A stretch of 64,000 nt of DNA from Corinectria fuckeliana (Eukaryota > Ascomycota > Sordariomycetes > Hypocreales > Nectriaceae): positions 62,001 through 126,000 of the forward strand of contig WPDH01000061.1 in the NCBI GenBank assembly GCA_019137255.1, given 5' to 3'. The translations under genes and the position numbers were made by a program. This document shows positions 33,985 to 45,180 of this stretch, piece after piece. Position 1 is the stretch's first letter; every line of letters begins with the position of its first letter. Under the pieces are notes generated by a model that was not told where the DNA came from, made no database searches, and saw only the letters and a list, made by a program, of their open reading frames with translations.

Positions 33985-35418
33985 ACCGGTGTCCAGCAAC
34001 CATTCCTACAAACGCGATGAGTCGATAGACGGTTCCAATAGCCGCCAACACCAAAATGTTGATTCATTTCCTATGGTCGCGAGGAGCGGGCGCGTCCTCT
34101 CTCCGGACTACCATGCTCACGCAGCTCGCCAGGCCGTAGATGCAGTAGAAGTACAGCAGGTTCACGAGGAACGCGAAGCCCCAGTCGATAATCGGCACGG
34201 AGGGGAGGAGCACCGGCGTGGTGAAGTGCAGACAACCGAGAGCCATACGAGGCAACACTGATATGACATTGGCCAGGAAGTAGGCTGCTCGAGAATGCCC
34301 GGCCTCGGCCTCTCGACGGTGCAGCTGCGTCTCCTCGGAAAAGCTCTTGACTCCCAGCGGACCCGCCACAAGCCCGATGGCCATGGCCATGAGAAGTGCC
34401 AGTTCCGGCGCCGACACGAAATCTATGGCGCTTGACAGTGTTGCGTACGGCTCGTTGAAGAGGCCGACGAAGAGCACGCCCTTCTTGGGGGTTTCGGCCG
34501 GTCCCAAGATTCCACCGGGCGAGCGTTGGCAGCCCCATCTCGGCCCAGAAGGCACCCTTTGCACGGTATTGCTGAAGGAAGGCTCGGCGTAGGCAGAGCC
34601 ATCCTTGCTCGAGGCGCGGAGCTCCACGTTTTATTTTATTTTAAGGCCTTGTGCATCGTGTTCTCGCTCAACATGGACACGGTCGTGCCGCGTTTGCTCT
34701 GATCCATCCCCCTTGGATTTTCGGGAGGTCGCCTAATTCGAAATCAAATGCTCCTTGGAGATTCCGCCACTCGACTTATAGTCCCGACCGTTGCCGGTGA
34801 TGATGTCGGTCTGATGACATCGGCGTGGTTGCTGTGCTCGGGGAAGTGGAAGCCCATACTTTCAAAGTATTTATTGCGTGGACTTCAGCTGGGGACCCTC
34901 ATAGATGGTCTGGCCGTTTCCGACGAGGAATCAGGTTGTCGAAGAGGTCGAAGATCTCGGCGCGGGGCTGGTGGATGATGACGATGATTGAGATTTCAAG
35001 TCGCGCGATGGCCTTGAGTGTGCGCATGATAGACGAGGCCGCCGTGGCATCCAGACCGCTGGTGGGCTCGTCCAGGAAGATGGCCATAGGTGCTGCCGCC
35101 AGCTCCTATGCCGATGCTGACTCTCTTCCTCTGCCCGCCGCTTATGACAGGGTTTCCCACGCTTCCAACCACGGAGTCTTCGACATGAGAAAGCTCCAAG
35201 CAGTCGATGACCGACTGGACGTGGGCCTTGATGTCGGCGTCCGGCCAGGTCCGAGGAAGCCGAATACGCGCTGAATGCACAATGTTTTCAAAGACCGTCA
35301 GCTCGGGCAGCACAATGTCGTCCTGGGGCGCGTAGCCCGTGAGCTTCTTGTACCTCTTCATTTTCCCAGGGATGTTGTTGACCGAAACAATGCTGCCAGT
35401 GTTGCTCATCTTTCCCAT
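33985..35418 (-). pseudogene. Decayed ABCG-type ABC transporter
   Basis: Remains of a White/ABCG half-transporter. Reading from 35418 downward, one finds the segment after the missing Walker A (LTGYAPQDDIVLPELTVFEN, Q-loop), the ABC signature (ISGGQRKRVSIGI), then a one-base shift near 35105, and Walker B with D-loop (AIFLDEPTSGLDATAASS) and HQPRAEIFDLFD in another frame. Further small insertions are near 34927 and 34811. Downstream, about 34627-34080, are recognisable ABC-2 membrane-domain pieces (VAGPLGVKSFSEETQLHRREAEAG order). A C-terminal relic with TVYRLIAFVGMVAG is near 34010. The relic is about 1.4 kb. Walker A and the 5' part are absent beyond 35418, and much of the membrane domain is deleted. 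Multiple independent lesions rule out a single sequencing error. It abuts the 3' end of the GMP synthase gene. Confidence 0.85.
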
Positions 35419-35530
35419 TTTGGAGTATTAAAATCAATTATACATCTTATTCATCTCCCTAAACGCCAAATCAAGTCTATGCTGAAAAGGCAGCCTAGAA
35501 ACTAGTCTCTGAATCCTATCAGCGAACCCG

Positions 35531-38354
35531 TTACTCTAATTCGATTGTGCCTATTGTCCTCCGTCAGTATTATAATGCGTGAAAGAAAGAGAGGGGCATA
35601 GAATGGGCACTCACCTGGAGGCTTTGACGTGGTGTCGTATACGACCCTCGCAATGCCGTCCACGTCATTGATAATCCGCCTGCTAATAGCCTTGAGGAGA
35701 CTCCACTTGAATTCGTATGGCTCGGCACTCATCATATCCAGGCTGGTCACAGCTCGCAGAACGCAGATGTAGCCGTAAACCCTGGCATCTCCCTGTACAC
35801 CGACGGCTGGGCGACACATGCAAGTTAGAAATCGCTACAAGTACGTAAGTGCAAGCGCAGAAGGAAGGGCTTACCTCTGTTCGTGTCAAGTGCGGCGTAG
35901 GCTTGGGTGACCTGAACTCTCTCGTTAGCAAACCTCTCTCAGATGGCAGGGTTTCGTCGCGTCGAACCTCATCATAGATCCCGGCCTCTCGGATCATGGA
36001 GATGAAGATGTGATCCGCCTTGCGCACAATTTCGACTCGCTCGCGTGTGACCTCGCCGATGATCCTGATCCCCAGACCGGGTCCCGGGAACGGGTGTCTG
36101 CCAATGAGCTCCTCGTGGATCTGCAATTGCCGACCGAACGCCCGCACTTCGTCTTTGAACCTATTGGACCCGAACTGTTAGCGACAGCTACAAGTAATCA
36201 CCCTCACTGTTGAAGTCCGTATACAGGACCGAGGGTAACGTACAGCTCTCGCAGCGGCTCAAGAAGCTTTAGCTGCGCCTCCTATTATTTTATATTAGCC
36301 TCTTTCATCACCAAATATCGCATAGTTCAACTTACGCCATTCTGCATACGAGCAGGGAGCCCTCCCGCATTATGATGAGCTATACGAATCTTAGTAGAGC
36401 TCCAGAGACATTCCGCTTGAAGGCGGATGGGAAAGTTGGGAGATGGATAGCTCCGATGTGGCGAGGGAGGTTTTATAAGTCTGGCCCTTATGATTGAGGT
36501 ACAGCTTCAGCCTTGGCAGACGGCTTCGCAGCCTCGCCGTTACGCCAAAAAGGGGGGAACAAGGAATGAACAACAGCTGAAAGACGTACACTTGATTGTA
36601 GAACTGGCGGCTCCCTTGAAACTCAAGCTTTCCACGATATCCGCTAGACGGGGTTAATAATTCCGATCCCTGATGTGAGCAGATGGTGGAGAACTGACCG
36701 TACAGTGTCCCCTGAAGGAACCATTCAACCTTTCCGGCACGAGGTGTGTGCTCTGCTTCTTTCTCAATACTGGATACAGGGTTAGGTCAAGTTCTCCAGG
36801 GTTCAACAAGTGATAAGGCGCGAGCTTACCGGAGTGCCTCAATCTCGAAGAGGTCAATGACTGTCTGAGTCAATACGATAGGCTGGCCAGCTTCTAAGGG
36901 TTTGACTCACAAGTCCCGCCGATAATCTTCCTCTTGGCTTCAGGCTCTGTGACCCCTGCAAGGCGGCCGAGGAAAAGCTGGGATCCATCCACCACTGTGA
37001 GATTGATTCCCAGGTGCTTGTCCAAAGTCTCTTTGACTTGCTCGCATTCGTTCAGACGCATCAGACCTATTAGACACATTTAGAACATCACAACTAAGTT
37101 TGTGGGCATGTCCTTGAGCGACGTTATCTTACCAGTGTCCACGAGAACTGCTTTGAATCGGTCTCCAATAGCTTCCTTCATCAGCTTGGCGGCTACAGTG
37201 CTGTCAACGCCGCCGGAGACGGCTCCAATCTGTGTACTTATTAGCAGGTCAACTTTTGTCGCTGGGGCAAACAGAAACACATACAACCTGGGCGTTGTCG
37301 CCAACTAGCTTCCGAATCCGAACGATCTCCCGCTCTGAGAAGTTGTCCATTTTCCAGTCTGCTCGGGCGCCGCAGATCTTGAGAGCGAAGTTGGCAAGAA
37401 TATCAGTCCCCCGCTCTGTGTGCGAGATCTCAGGGTGGAACTGGATGCCTACCACCCATACTTGTTAGCAAGCTCTAGAATCAGCCTGGCCTAGCGAGGA
37501 CGCACATACCAAAGATAGGCAGAGAACTGTGGGCAATGCCAGCAAACTCGCTGTTCTTAGTGGTGGCAATGGTCTCAAAGCCGTCGGGCAGATGAACAAC
37601 CTTGTCGAAATGACTCATCACAACTACAGACAGAGAATGTCAGATACGCATCAGCTCGAGCCGGACGAGGACCATCTGCATAAAGGAAGTGAACGAACCG
37701 TTCAAGGAGTCTCCTAGTCCCTCGAAGAGCCGATCGGCGTGGCTACCAAGCTTTCGGATGGCCATCGAGGTTTCCCCGTACTCACGGCTCTGGCCGGGTG
37801 CTACATTGCTTGGATCTACACGCCACGCTGGAAATACACTATCAGCTAATGATCGTCCAGAAACAAACAAGGGCGAGAGTACCAATCAGTTGATTACCGA
37901 AGCAGACGCCTCTTTGACATGTTAGCGACCTTTCCATCGTGCCCTGAGTGTATAACGTACAGCACGGGGACACCAAGCTCGAACACCATTGGATCCACGC
38001 TCGGGGCGTCGGGGGAATACACGCTTGATGGTCCTCCGCTCAGAATGATCCCAACCGGTTTCCAAGCAAGATCTTTGAGCTTTTGAGTACAAGGTAGCAT
38101 CTCAGAGTACACCCCAAGAGACCTAAGCCGTCTCAAGATGAGCTTTGGTACTGTCAGTGTTTGGTTACCCGCGTAGAAGTAATAGTATCTAAGTAGAACG
38201 AACATGGCTGGTCTGGGATCCTAAATCCAAGACGAGGACGGTCTTGACGAAACAGTAATGGTCAGCTCAGAGGGTACTGGATAGTGAGCAGGGACTTCTT
38301 CGTACTTACGTCGAAGACATTGTGCGGCGGCGCCGCTTCAGCCGTGTCGCTCAT
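35531..38354 (-). CDS. GUA1: GMP synthase (glutamine-hydrolysing), 17 introns
   Basis: Converts XMP to GMP using glutamine and ATP, the last step of guanylate synthesis. I derived 18 exons (minus): 38310-38354, 38204-38242, 37961-38142, 37883-37911, 37699-37827, 37510-37623, 37285-37448, 37133-37229, 36911-37066, 36830-36860, 36699-36769, 36590-36643, 36336-36379, 36244-36281, 35968-36160, 35875-35911, 35615-35806, 35531-35550. They total 1635 bases, 544 residues, the normal family length. The glutamine amidotransferase domain has nucleophile C92 (GVCFGNQ) and H184/E186 (FHPEISHT). The ATP pyrophosphatase P-loop is SGGVDST (S239-T245). The dimerisation domain is intact (RHPFPGPGLGIRI, ending KPPGTIELE). 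All introns are GT-AG, mostly 49-83 nt, with one of 210 nt. No frameshift was found, so the gene looks functional despite the dead transporter beside it. The intron density is far above that of its neighbours. Confidence 0.9.
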
Positions 38355-39061
38355 TGTGCAGAAGATGTTTCTACCTAAAAGGTCTAAAGAAGAGAAGAAC
38401 AAGGGTCTATGTAAACGAGGAACATCGTAACTGAGAAAAAAATTTCATGCCTAACCTTTAGTGGCTGACTAAGCTACCCTGCGTGAATGGGCCCCGGCGA
38501 GTCATACCTGCACCGCCGTCGGTGTAAATAATATCACGTGACTCGTGAACCCCCGGCGGTTTTGCTGTCTTGCAACGACTATCGCTCCCATGCGCTGGGC
38601 CCCCTCTGCAACAAAGGCTACCGCAGGCTCCTCTTGTCTTGAGAACGAAGGCAGATCTGTGGAAAACGGTCGTTATGCGCCTTGGCGGAACTTCTCCAGG
38701 CCCTCCAGCCTCCTTGAATGCATACCCGATGTTTCCAATGCGCTGTCCTGGGTTTGGCATAATAGCACGCCTTTGGCGGGGATGGCAGTGGCGTTGATCC
38801 ATCTTTTGCTGCAGAACGCTTGTGGATGTAGTGTCTAGATGGAGTGGTGGGCAAGAAATCAGAATGATGGCACTCTCCTGCACAGACTGGATGACTACTT
38901 CGCACTCAAGACTGGAGAAACATTCAAACTGGTCTATCTTGTACCACCATCTTCTGGACCAGCCCAAGCCATCGCGATATGATTCAGTTACCGCCTCATA
39001 TTGCAGCACCCTTTTGATAGGTCACGAACCTTCCTTTAGGGAATCGGTCGCGCTTCCTGAG
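38355..39061. other. Intergenic upstream of GMP synthase
   Basis: Contains the GMP synthase promoter and then sequence leading into the Cys-rich relic. ORFs on both strands here overlap each other and have no domains. Confidence 0.4.
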
Positions 39062-39709
39062 AAGACCTGCAAAGGAAGGTGCAAGTCGTGCCGAGACAAC
39101 GACGTGCCATGCGTGAAAATTGAGAAGGCAGAGAGATGCCAGCGTTGCGTGCAAAAAGGGTTGGATTGCACCGAATTCAGTCCACGCCGGCGCTGCTTGC
39201 GTGCGATGTGGCGGGCCTTTGCCGAAGCGTGGGCCCGCGCATATCCAAAAGTGCAAAGGAAGATGCAAGCCTTGCCAAGATGCGGATGTCCCCTGCTTGA
39301 AGAACGGTACCAGGGTAAAGAGGTGCGAGGTGCGAGCGCTGTATCAATAATGGCTTGGTGTGTTCTGACTTCAGTCACGTTCCGACACCTCCGCCTCGAA
39401 CTCTGTTCAAGGTGCCATGCGAGAGATGCGGACACCTCATGTACCCTTGGAGCCTGAAGGGCCCATCTGCCATAGTGCAAAGGTACTAAATGCAACGAGT
39501 GCACGAGAGGGAATGCCCCGTGTCTTTTTCCCCATGAGCATCTTGCTGAGAACAAGTACCTTTGCAGCCGGTGCGACACTGCGTATGGATCATCTGTAAC
39601 GCTCTCCCAACATCTCACTCGGTGCCGAGGCAAATGTGATCCATGCAAGGCCTCCAACATTCCTTGTCAATGGGCAGGCACCAGTTACGGAGGTCTATAT
39701 ATGCGTTAG
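39062..39709 (+). pseudogene. Relic of repeated Cys/His zinc-binding modules
   Basis: Not a named family to me. Four copies of a Cys motif of the form C-x-G-x(1-2)-C-x2-C-x5-P-C lie at about 39068, 39252, 39476 and 39623 (for example CKGRCKSCRDNDVPC and CKGRCKPCQDADVPC). Ahead of copies 2, 3 and 4 lies a second motif, C-x2-C-x(10-12)-H-x3-C (for example CSRCDTAYGSSVTLSQHLTR then C). The modules are in different frames: a shift lies near 39190 between copies 1 and 2, and copy 3 has a frameshift and a TAG stop just before its first Cys. Copy 4 runs intact to a stop at 39707. Some breaks could be introns (a ...CTTCAG acceptor is near 39375), but not all can. It looks like a decaying gene of tandem zinc modules. 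Confidence 0.6.
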
Positions 39710-39951
39710 GAGCCTTTCTGAGCCTTTCTAACCATGTAGCCGCTCGGTTGTTCGCTAGACGCTTGCCCTATTGCGTTTATTGTATTTTCCCTCTAGTCAG
39801 TACCTTTATGAACCTAGACGCTCAATCTATTCTAGCATGGCCCCAATTCTATCCTTTTGTCGTCCCCAAGTGACCACGCGTACAGCTGATCCATGGCTGG
39901 CCTTGTAACCAATCATCATGTCATGTCTCCCAGCAACGGTTTCAGAGATCA

Positions 39952-41952
39952 TCACCGCTCAGCAACACTCTCAGTGGCCGTCTCCCCCTTCTCACTCTTC
40001 GCCTCCCACGTCGCCGGCTTCTCGCCCCCAATCTCCCGCGGCTCCACGAGAGCAGCCGAGGCATCCGTGGCCGACTCGTCCGCCGCCGGCGCGTTGCCCT
40101 GCGTCCCGATCCGCAGGAAAGGAACGAACAGGCAGCCGAGGGCGGCGAGACCCACGGAGACGAAGTACACCATCCGGAACGGCCTGTTGACGTCGCCGTC
40201 TTCCGGCTGGGCCGCCTTGACGGAGCTGTACACGGCCGTCGAGATGCCAAGGCCGATGGTGGATCCAAGACGGATGAGCATGTTGAAAATGCCGCCCGCG
40301 AGCGATTGCTGGTGAGCTGGGAGCGCCTGCATCACATACATCTAGGGGCTGGTCAGCAAACGATCATAAACACCACTGTCAAAGCGAGGAGCCGGAAACA
40401 TACGTTGGTAACGTTGAACTGCAGGTCAGCGCCGAAAACGTTCAAGATCAACGACGGGAAAATAAAGGCCCAGTACAACGAATGGGCTTTTTGAAACGTG
40501 AGCAACAGGTTGGCGGCAACATAGGCCACGGAGCCCAGCGCCATGATCAGCGTGTTGTTGACCTTGTGGAGGATGCTAGCCGCCACAATGTTCCAGAAAA
40601 TGCCCGCAATCACCTGGGGTAGCAAATGGACAGCCACCATAAGGGCATCGTACTTCGAAACCTCCTGCATGTACAGCGCGAGCCAGAAGTTGGACGACTG
40701 AAAGGACATCATGCCTAAAATCGCCGTCGGGATAAGCTGTTGGTCCTTGTTAGTAAACTATCTTGCAACGACATCAGGACGTATATCCGCAAGGGCGTAG
40801 TTGGCACGTACCAAAGAAAAGGTCTGGTCTTTCCAAATGTGAAGGGGCATCAGGGGGTGTGGCCAGTAATTCTCCCAGAAGATGAAAGCCACAAGGAGGA
40901 AGAAGCCAACAATAAGCATAGCAATGACGTGGGGGGACTTCCAGCCGTCTCCAGGACCGAGCCTAAGGCCCGTGTTAGCAAAGATTGGCCACTGCAGGGG
41001 ACCGGAGGAGGATGGGGAGGAGACGAACGTCAAGGCTGCCGTGAAGATGCCCACACCGAGGACGGTGAGGACAGTGCCCACACTATCAAAGCGCTCCAGC
41101 GCAAAGCGAAGCCGCGTCTTGAGCGGCGCCGGCTCGAACGCCTCCACGTTCGGCACGATCCAGATGGACGCGACGCCCATGACGGCCCAGATGATGGCCA
41201 GGAGGATGAAGCTGGCCCGCCAGTCGAAGATGCGGGCAGCGATGCCGCACACGATGCTCCCCACCGCGAAGCCCAGTGGGTTGCCGGCGGAGAAGCTGGC
41301 GAAGGCCCAGTTCTTGCGCTGCGAGGGCACGTCGTACGCCGCGCCTAGGATGCCGATGGCGGGCGGGACGACCATGGCCGAGGCCAGGCCTAGCACGCCG
41401 CACAGGATGTCCATCCAGAAGGGGTTCTGGGCGAACGCCACGATCAGGGAGCTCGCGCTGAAGCAGCCCATGCCTAGGAGGAAGACGGCTTTGCGGCCTA
41501 GCAAGTCAGCGAGCTGGCCGATGGTGAGCTGGAAGGCTCCCGCGGTGAGGCTGAAGAAAAAGGGGTGTTAGAGTCCAATGAAGGCTAGCTGGGTAAGAGC
41601 TTGCTCACCTTGCTGCCGCCGAGATCCACGAGATCTGACTCTGGGACATGCCCAGGTCTCGGCCAATGGCCGCCGTCACGATGACGGTTGCGCCAGTCAA
41701 GAAGCTGTTTGTGGCCATGGCCACCGTCGCCATGAAGACGAACGCAACCTCCTGAAACGTATTCTTGAAGCACGCCGGGCGCTCCCCTGTCGTCGAGACC
41801 TTCGTCTTCTGCACCGTCATGTCGTCTCCTCCGCTACCCTCGACATCGCCGTCGCCTTCGCCGTCGATATCGGAGCGCCGCTGCGTGGCCCGGGAAGTGG
41901 GGGTACGGTCGCCGCCCCTTACCGCGGAACCGCCCGCCGTCTTGTCGGCCAT
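39952..41952 (-). CDS. MFS exporter, DHA2 (14-TM) drug:H+ antiporter type
   Basis: Plasma-membrane or vacuolar proton-coupled exporter of the Atr1-like DHA2 branch. Exons (minus) 41609-41952, 40812-41550, 40404-40736 and 39952-40341 give 601 residues. The N-terminal 65 residues are hydrophilic and acidic. TM1 starts near EVAFVFMATVAMATNSF. Motif A-like QLADLLGRKAVFLLGM follows TM2. Motif-C-like GLASAMVVPPAIGILGAAY and SFSAGNPLGFAVGSIVCGI are in the TM5-6 region. Fourteen hydrophobic segments are countable in total, and the C-tail is hydrophilic. The introns (58, 75 and 62 nt) are GT-AG with all phases consistent. The substrate is unknown; relatives confer aminotriazole, boron or drug tolerance. 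It faces the MOSC gene across a 715-base divergent promoter and lies 3' of the Cys-rich relic. Confidence 0.88.
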
Positions 41953-42667
41953 GTTTTTTTTGTCCGGAGGCCGGCGCGAGTTGGTTAGTGCGGACAGGGA
42001 TCCGGGAGGAAAAAATGATGCCCAGGTCGCCCGACACTTCCGGGTCTCTCAAAGTAATGCTTTTAGGTATTTGTTCGGAGTACGAAGTAAGTACGAAGTA
42101 CGCTTGGGTTGTTTCGACGTGGGAGAAAAGTGGAATTGACATGGAGATAGATATATTGACAACTCGTCCGGCTCCACTGTGGACACTTGCAGCTCGGCAT
42201 GCGGGATGAACACCGAGTGATCTCCCGTTGTGGGAGACAAAATAGGAGAGACGCTCCGAAATGAGTAGTGATGCGTCGGCTAAACAAGAAGCGAACAAAA
42301 ATGCGAGCGTTGTTGTATGTTGAAGAGCTGTTGAGCGGTTTGCAACAATTGATGGTCCTCAACCGCGAGCAGAGCGTTTACCTCCCTGTGAATCACCGTT
42401 GAAGTTGAGTACCGAGACCCGGCAACTAAGAAGAGGAAATAGCTTCAACTGTTGAACAAATAAAAACTTTAACCTGGTCAAAGAAACTGTACATGGTGCC
42501 TATTTTATTTTGTCAGGGCCTAACTTAGTTACCGCTTGTAGCGTCGCCGGGACGTAGTGGGGGCCCATCTCCATCTCCAATCTCGATTATCAATCATCCC
42601 CGCTCTCGATCCCATCGTTAGTGATTCGTAAAGAACACAAGCCGAGTGGGAGAGAGAAACTGCCAAC
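41953..42667. promoter_or_regulatory. Divergent promoter of MFS exporter and MOSC gene
   Basis: A 715-base region between two outward-facing starts. It carries two adjacent copies of the dispersed motif, GTACGAAGTAA (42080-42090) and GTACGAAGTAC (42091-42101), about 130 bases 5' of the MFS start. Confidence 0.5.
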
Positions 42668-43775
42668 ATGAAGGTCACCGAGGTGAGAGGAACCGCATCG
42701 CAGACGCAAGGCAGGGCGGGAAGTACAGTACAGTGCAGTACATCACTAACAGCCGCGGCAGCTCTGGGTCTATCCCATCAAGGCCATCCGGGGCATCCAG
42801 CTTACATCCGCCAGGCTGGGGCCTCAGGGCATCCAGCACGATCGCCGGTTCATGCTGTGCAGGGTCGAGGAGTCCGGAGAACTGAGCAAGATCCAGCTGT
42901 CCAAGTATCCGCAGTGCGCTCTCTTCGCGCCGGAGATTGTGGGGGACAGCATCCGTGTCAGGTACTTGATTCCACCCGAGCCTCTGGTGCCTTCGAGGCC
43001 AGAGCAGAAGACTGCCTTGGAGGTTCCCCTCGAGCCGGACTTGGAAGGCCTGGAGAAGGCCGACATCGACCTCCATCGGAGCCTGGTGATTGCGTACCGC
43101 ATGGGGCCCGGGTATGATGCGTGGTTCTCAGCCTGCTTCGGCTTCGACGCTGCCTTGATCTTCATTGGCGACGGACGACGTCCCGTCCTCGGCACTTTCT
43201 CACCGAAAAACCAGCCGACGGCAAAATCCTGGCTCTCCTCGATGACGTCCCATGTTGCGGGAAGCAGGGCCGGCGTAGAAGCGGACTGGTTGACATTCAC
43301 AGACTGCGCGCCGTACCTTGTCACCACGGAGCAGTCACTGAAGAGCGTCAGCGCACGATTGTCCAGCGGCGAAGTGGAGATGGGCGCGTTCCGACCCAAC
43401 GTGGTTGTGGACGGCGAGGCTGAGTGGGACGAGGACTTCTGGGCGGAGCTGTCCATCAACCGCAGGCACACACTCGGCCTCACCAAGAACTGCAACCGCT
43501 GCGCGTCGCTGAACGTCGACTACAGCACCGGCCGCACCGCCGAGGGCGAACGCGGCACGGTGCTGAAGAAGCTCATGTCCGACAGGAGGGTCGACGCCGG
43601 AGCCAAGTACTCCCCCGTCTTTGGCCGCTATGGATTCCTCACTAGCAGCCCCCAAGGCAGTGACGGAGTGTCGGTCGGCGACAGCGTTGAGGTCGTGGCG
43701 AGGACGGCCAAGCGGGCGGTTTGGGACTGGCCGATAAAGGACCCGCGAGCTGCACGGTACTACAACTGCGGGTAA
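42668..43775 (+). CDS. MOSC-domain protein (mARC/YcbX-like)
   Basis: Molybdenum-cofactor sulfurase C-terminal (MOSC) protein. Relatives bind Moco and reduce N-hydroxylated compounds. Exon 1 (42668-42682) encodes only MKVTE; the intron is 42683-42761; exon 2 runs 42762-43775, giving 342 residues. The N-terminal MOSC_N beta-barrel is recognisable in LWVYPIKAIRGIQL and LGPQGIQHDRRFMLC. The MOSC core is in the second half: FRPNVVVDGEAEWDEDFW, then NCNRCASLNVDYSTG, which contains the Cys expected to ligate molybdenum, then YSPVFGRYGF and VSVGDSVEVV. The very short first exon is supported by a good start context and by the conserved opening of the family. No fused reductase domain is present, so it would need partner cytochrome b5 and reductase if it acts as an amidoxime reductase. 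Confidence 0.88.
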
Positions 43776-45147
43776 TGCGTGACGAAATCATGTCGAGCTA
43801 AATCGTTGTCGTCGTCGTCGTTGTCTTGTGTTTGCGTGTTCGATGACGGTTGGTGTTTTGGGGTTTTGGGCGTTTGGTGGCCATCACAGATGTGCTGTCA
43901 CGGGCGGCCATTCATCGTTACACGAAGGATTGTTGGTGCCAGCCCGGTTAGGCATTTCTAGGCATGTGGTTTAGCCACAGGCGAGCGGCAATCGACTGGG
44001 AAGAGCCTCACCTAGATCCGGTGTAGCCTCGTCCCAATGAAAGGTCCTAGGCATCCACACGGCCTCTCTGTGGCTATTCCACGTCAGTTGTGACGCGGCC
44101 ACCTAGCCTACCGTAGCGCAATGCCTCTCGCTCGGGCCGCAAACGTTTCCCTCAGGGCGTAAACGATGTCTCGGGGGGGCGTTTGTGAACGGGGCGCCGG
44201 GGACGAAGGTGACCGCGTTGTCTAATCGTTCAAGTTACGGCTTTTCCGCAACTCGGGACGATACGCGGAAGCGAACGAACGGAACAAGCCGCAGGGTAGG
44301 ATAATGGGAAGCGGGTGGAGTGAAGGCTTGTTTGGTGGCAGCATCTGGAAATGTTCCGTGACCCCGACCCGGTCAGCAGCCGCGCAAACGCAAACGCCCA
44401 AAGCGGGCTATGCTTAGGTCAACGTCACAACGGTCACTTCGCACTTGTTAGTGGCCGCGGCATCCCGGAGAGGTTTCACAGGATCAAGCCTAACGCTCCG
44501 GGGAAGCCAGGCGGAGCGAGCGAGAGACGAGCGAGACGAGACAAGACAAGGCCGGACAAGCTAAGCTGCGATCACGGCCATCCGAGTGGACGGGGAGAGG
44601 TCAGGGTGTATGCCTCCGAAACTCTGTTCTCAGACCTCTTTATAGCTTCACTTTTTTGACTCTTCGGGCTCGCTACCCGATGGGTCCGGTCCGCCCGCCG
44701 GCCGGGATAGCGGGGCCGGTGGCGGGGAGGGGGGGTGCACGTGTGCGTGAGGTCGTATCGCAATGGCGATCAAGAGTGTTGCTATGTGTTGCTGTGTGTT
44801 GCTGTGTGTTGCGTGTAGGTTGTATGAGTGTGTGTTGTGTATGTGTGCGTCTGTGTGCGTCTGTGCAGTTGGATGATATGGGTGCAATTGCCGGATAGTG
44901 ATTGTGATTCAGGCCTGCTTCGCCCATGCGCGGAATGCCCGGCCGGTGGCTGTGCCTGGGTCGTGTCTGAGCGTGTTCTCTGTGTCAAGAGACGTGTGAT
45001 GCAATCCTCACTAAAGAGAACTCGTCGATTGCACTTCGGTCTGTGCTTCTGCTGCCGCCGTACGTGGGAGTCGCAAAAGAGAATGTTCCAGGTAGTGTTT
45101 AGTTAAGCTACTAGTAGTCTAATATCAGCCTTACTCGGGCACCTAGG

Positions 45148-45180
45148 TAGGTAGGTAGGTGGCTAAGTAAGTAAGTAAGT
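45148..45180. repeat. GGTA/AAGT tetranucleotide repeats
   Basis: Successive ggta units then aagt units beside a CCTAGG. The same CCTAGGTAGGTA-like string recurs in several intergenic regions of the window. Confidence 0.7.
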
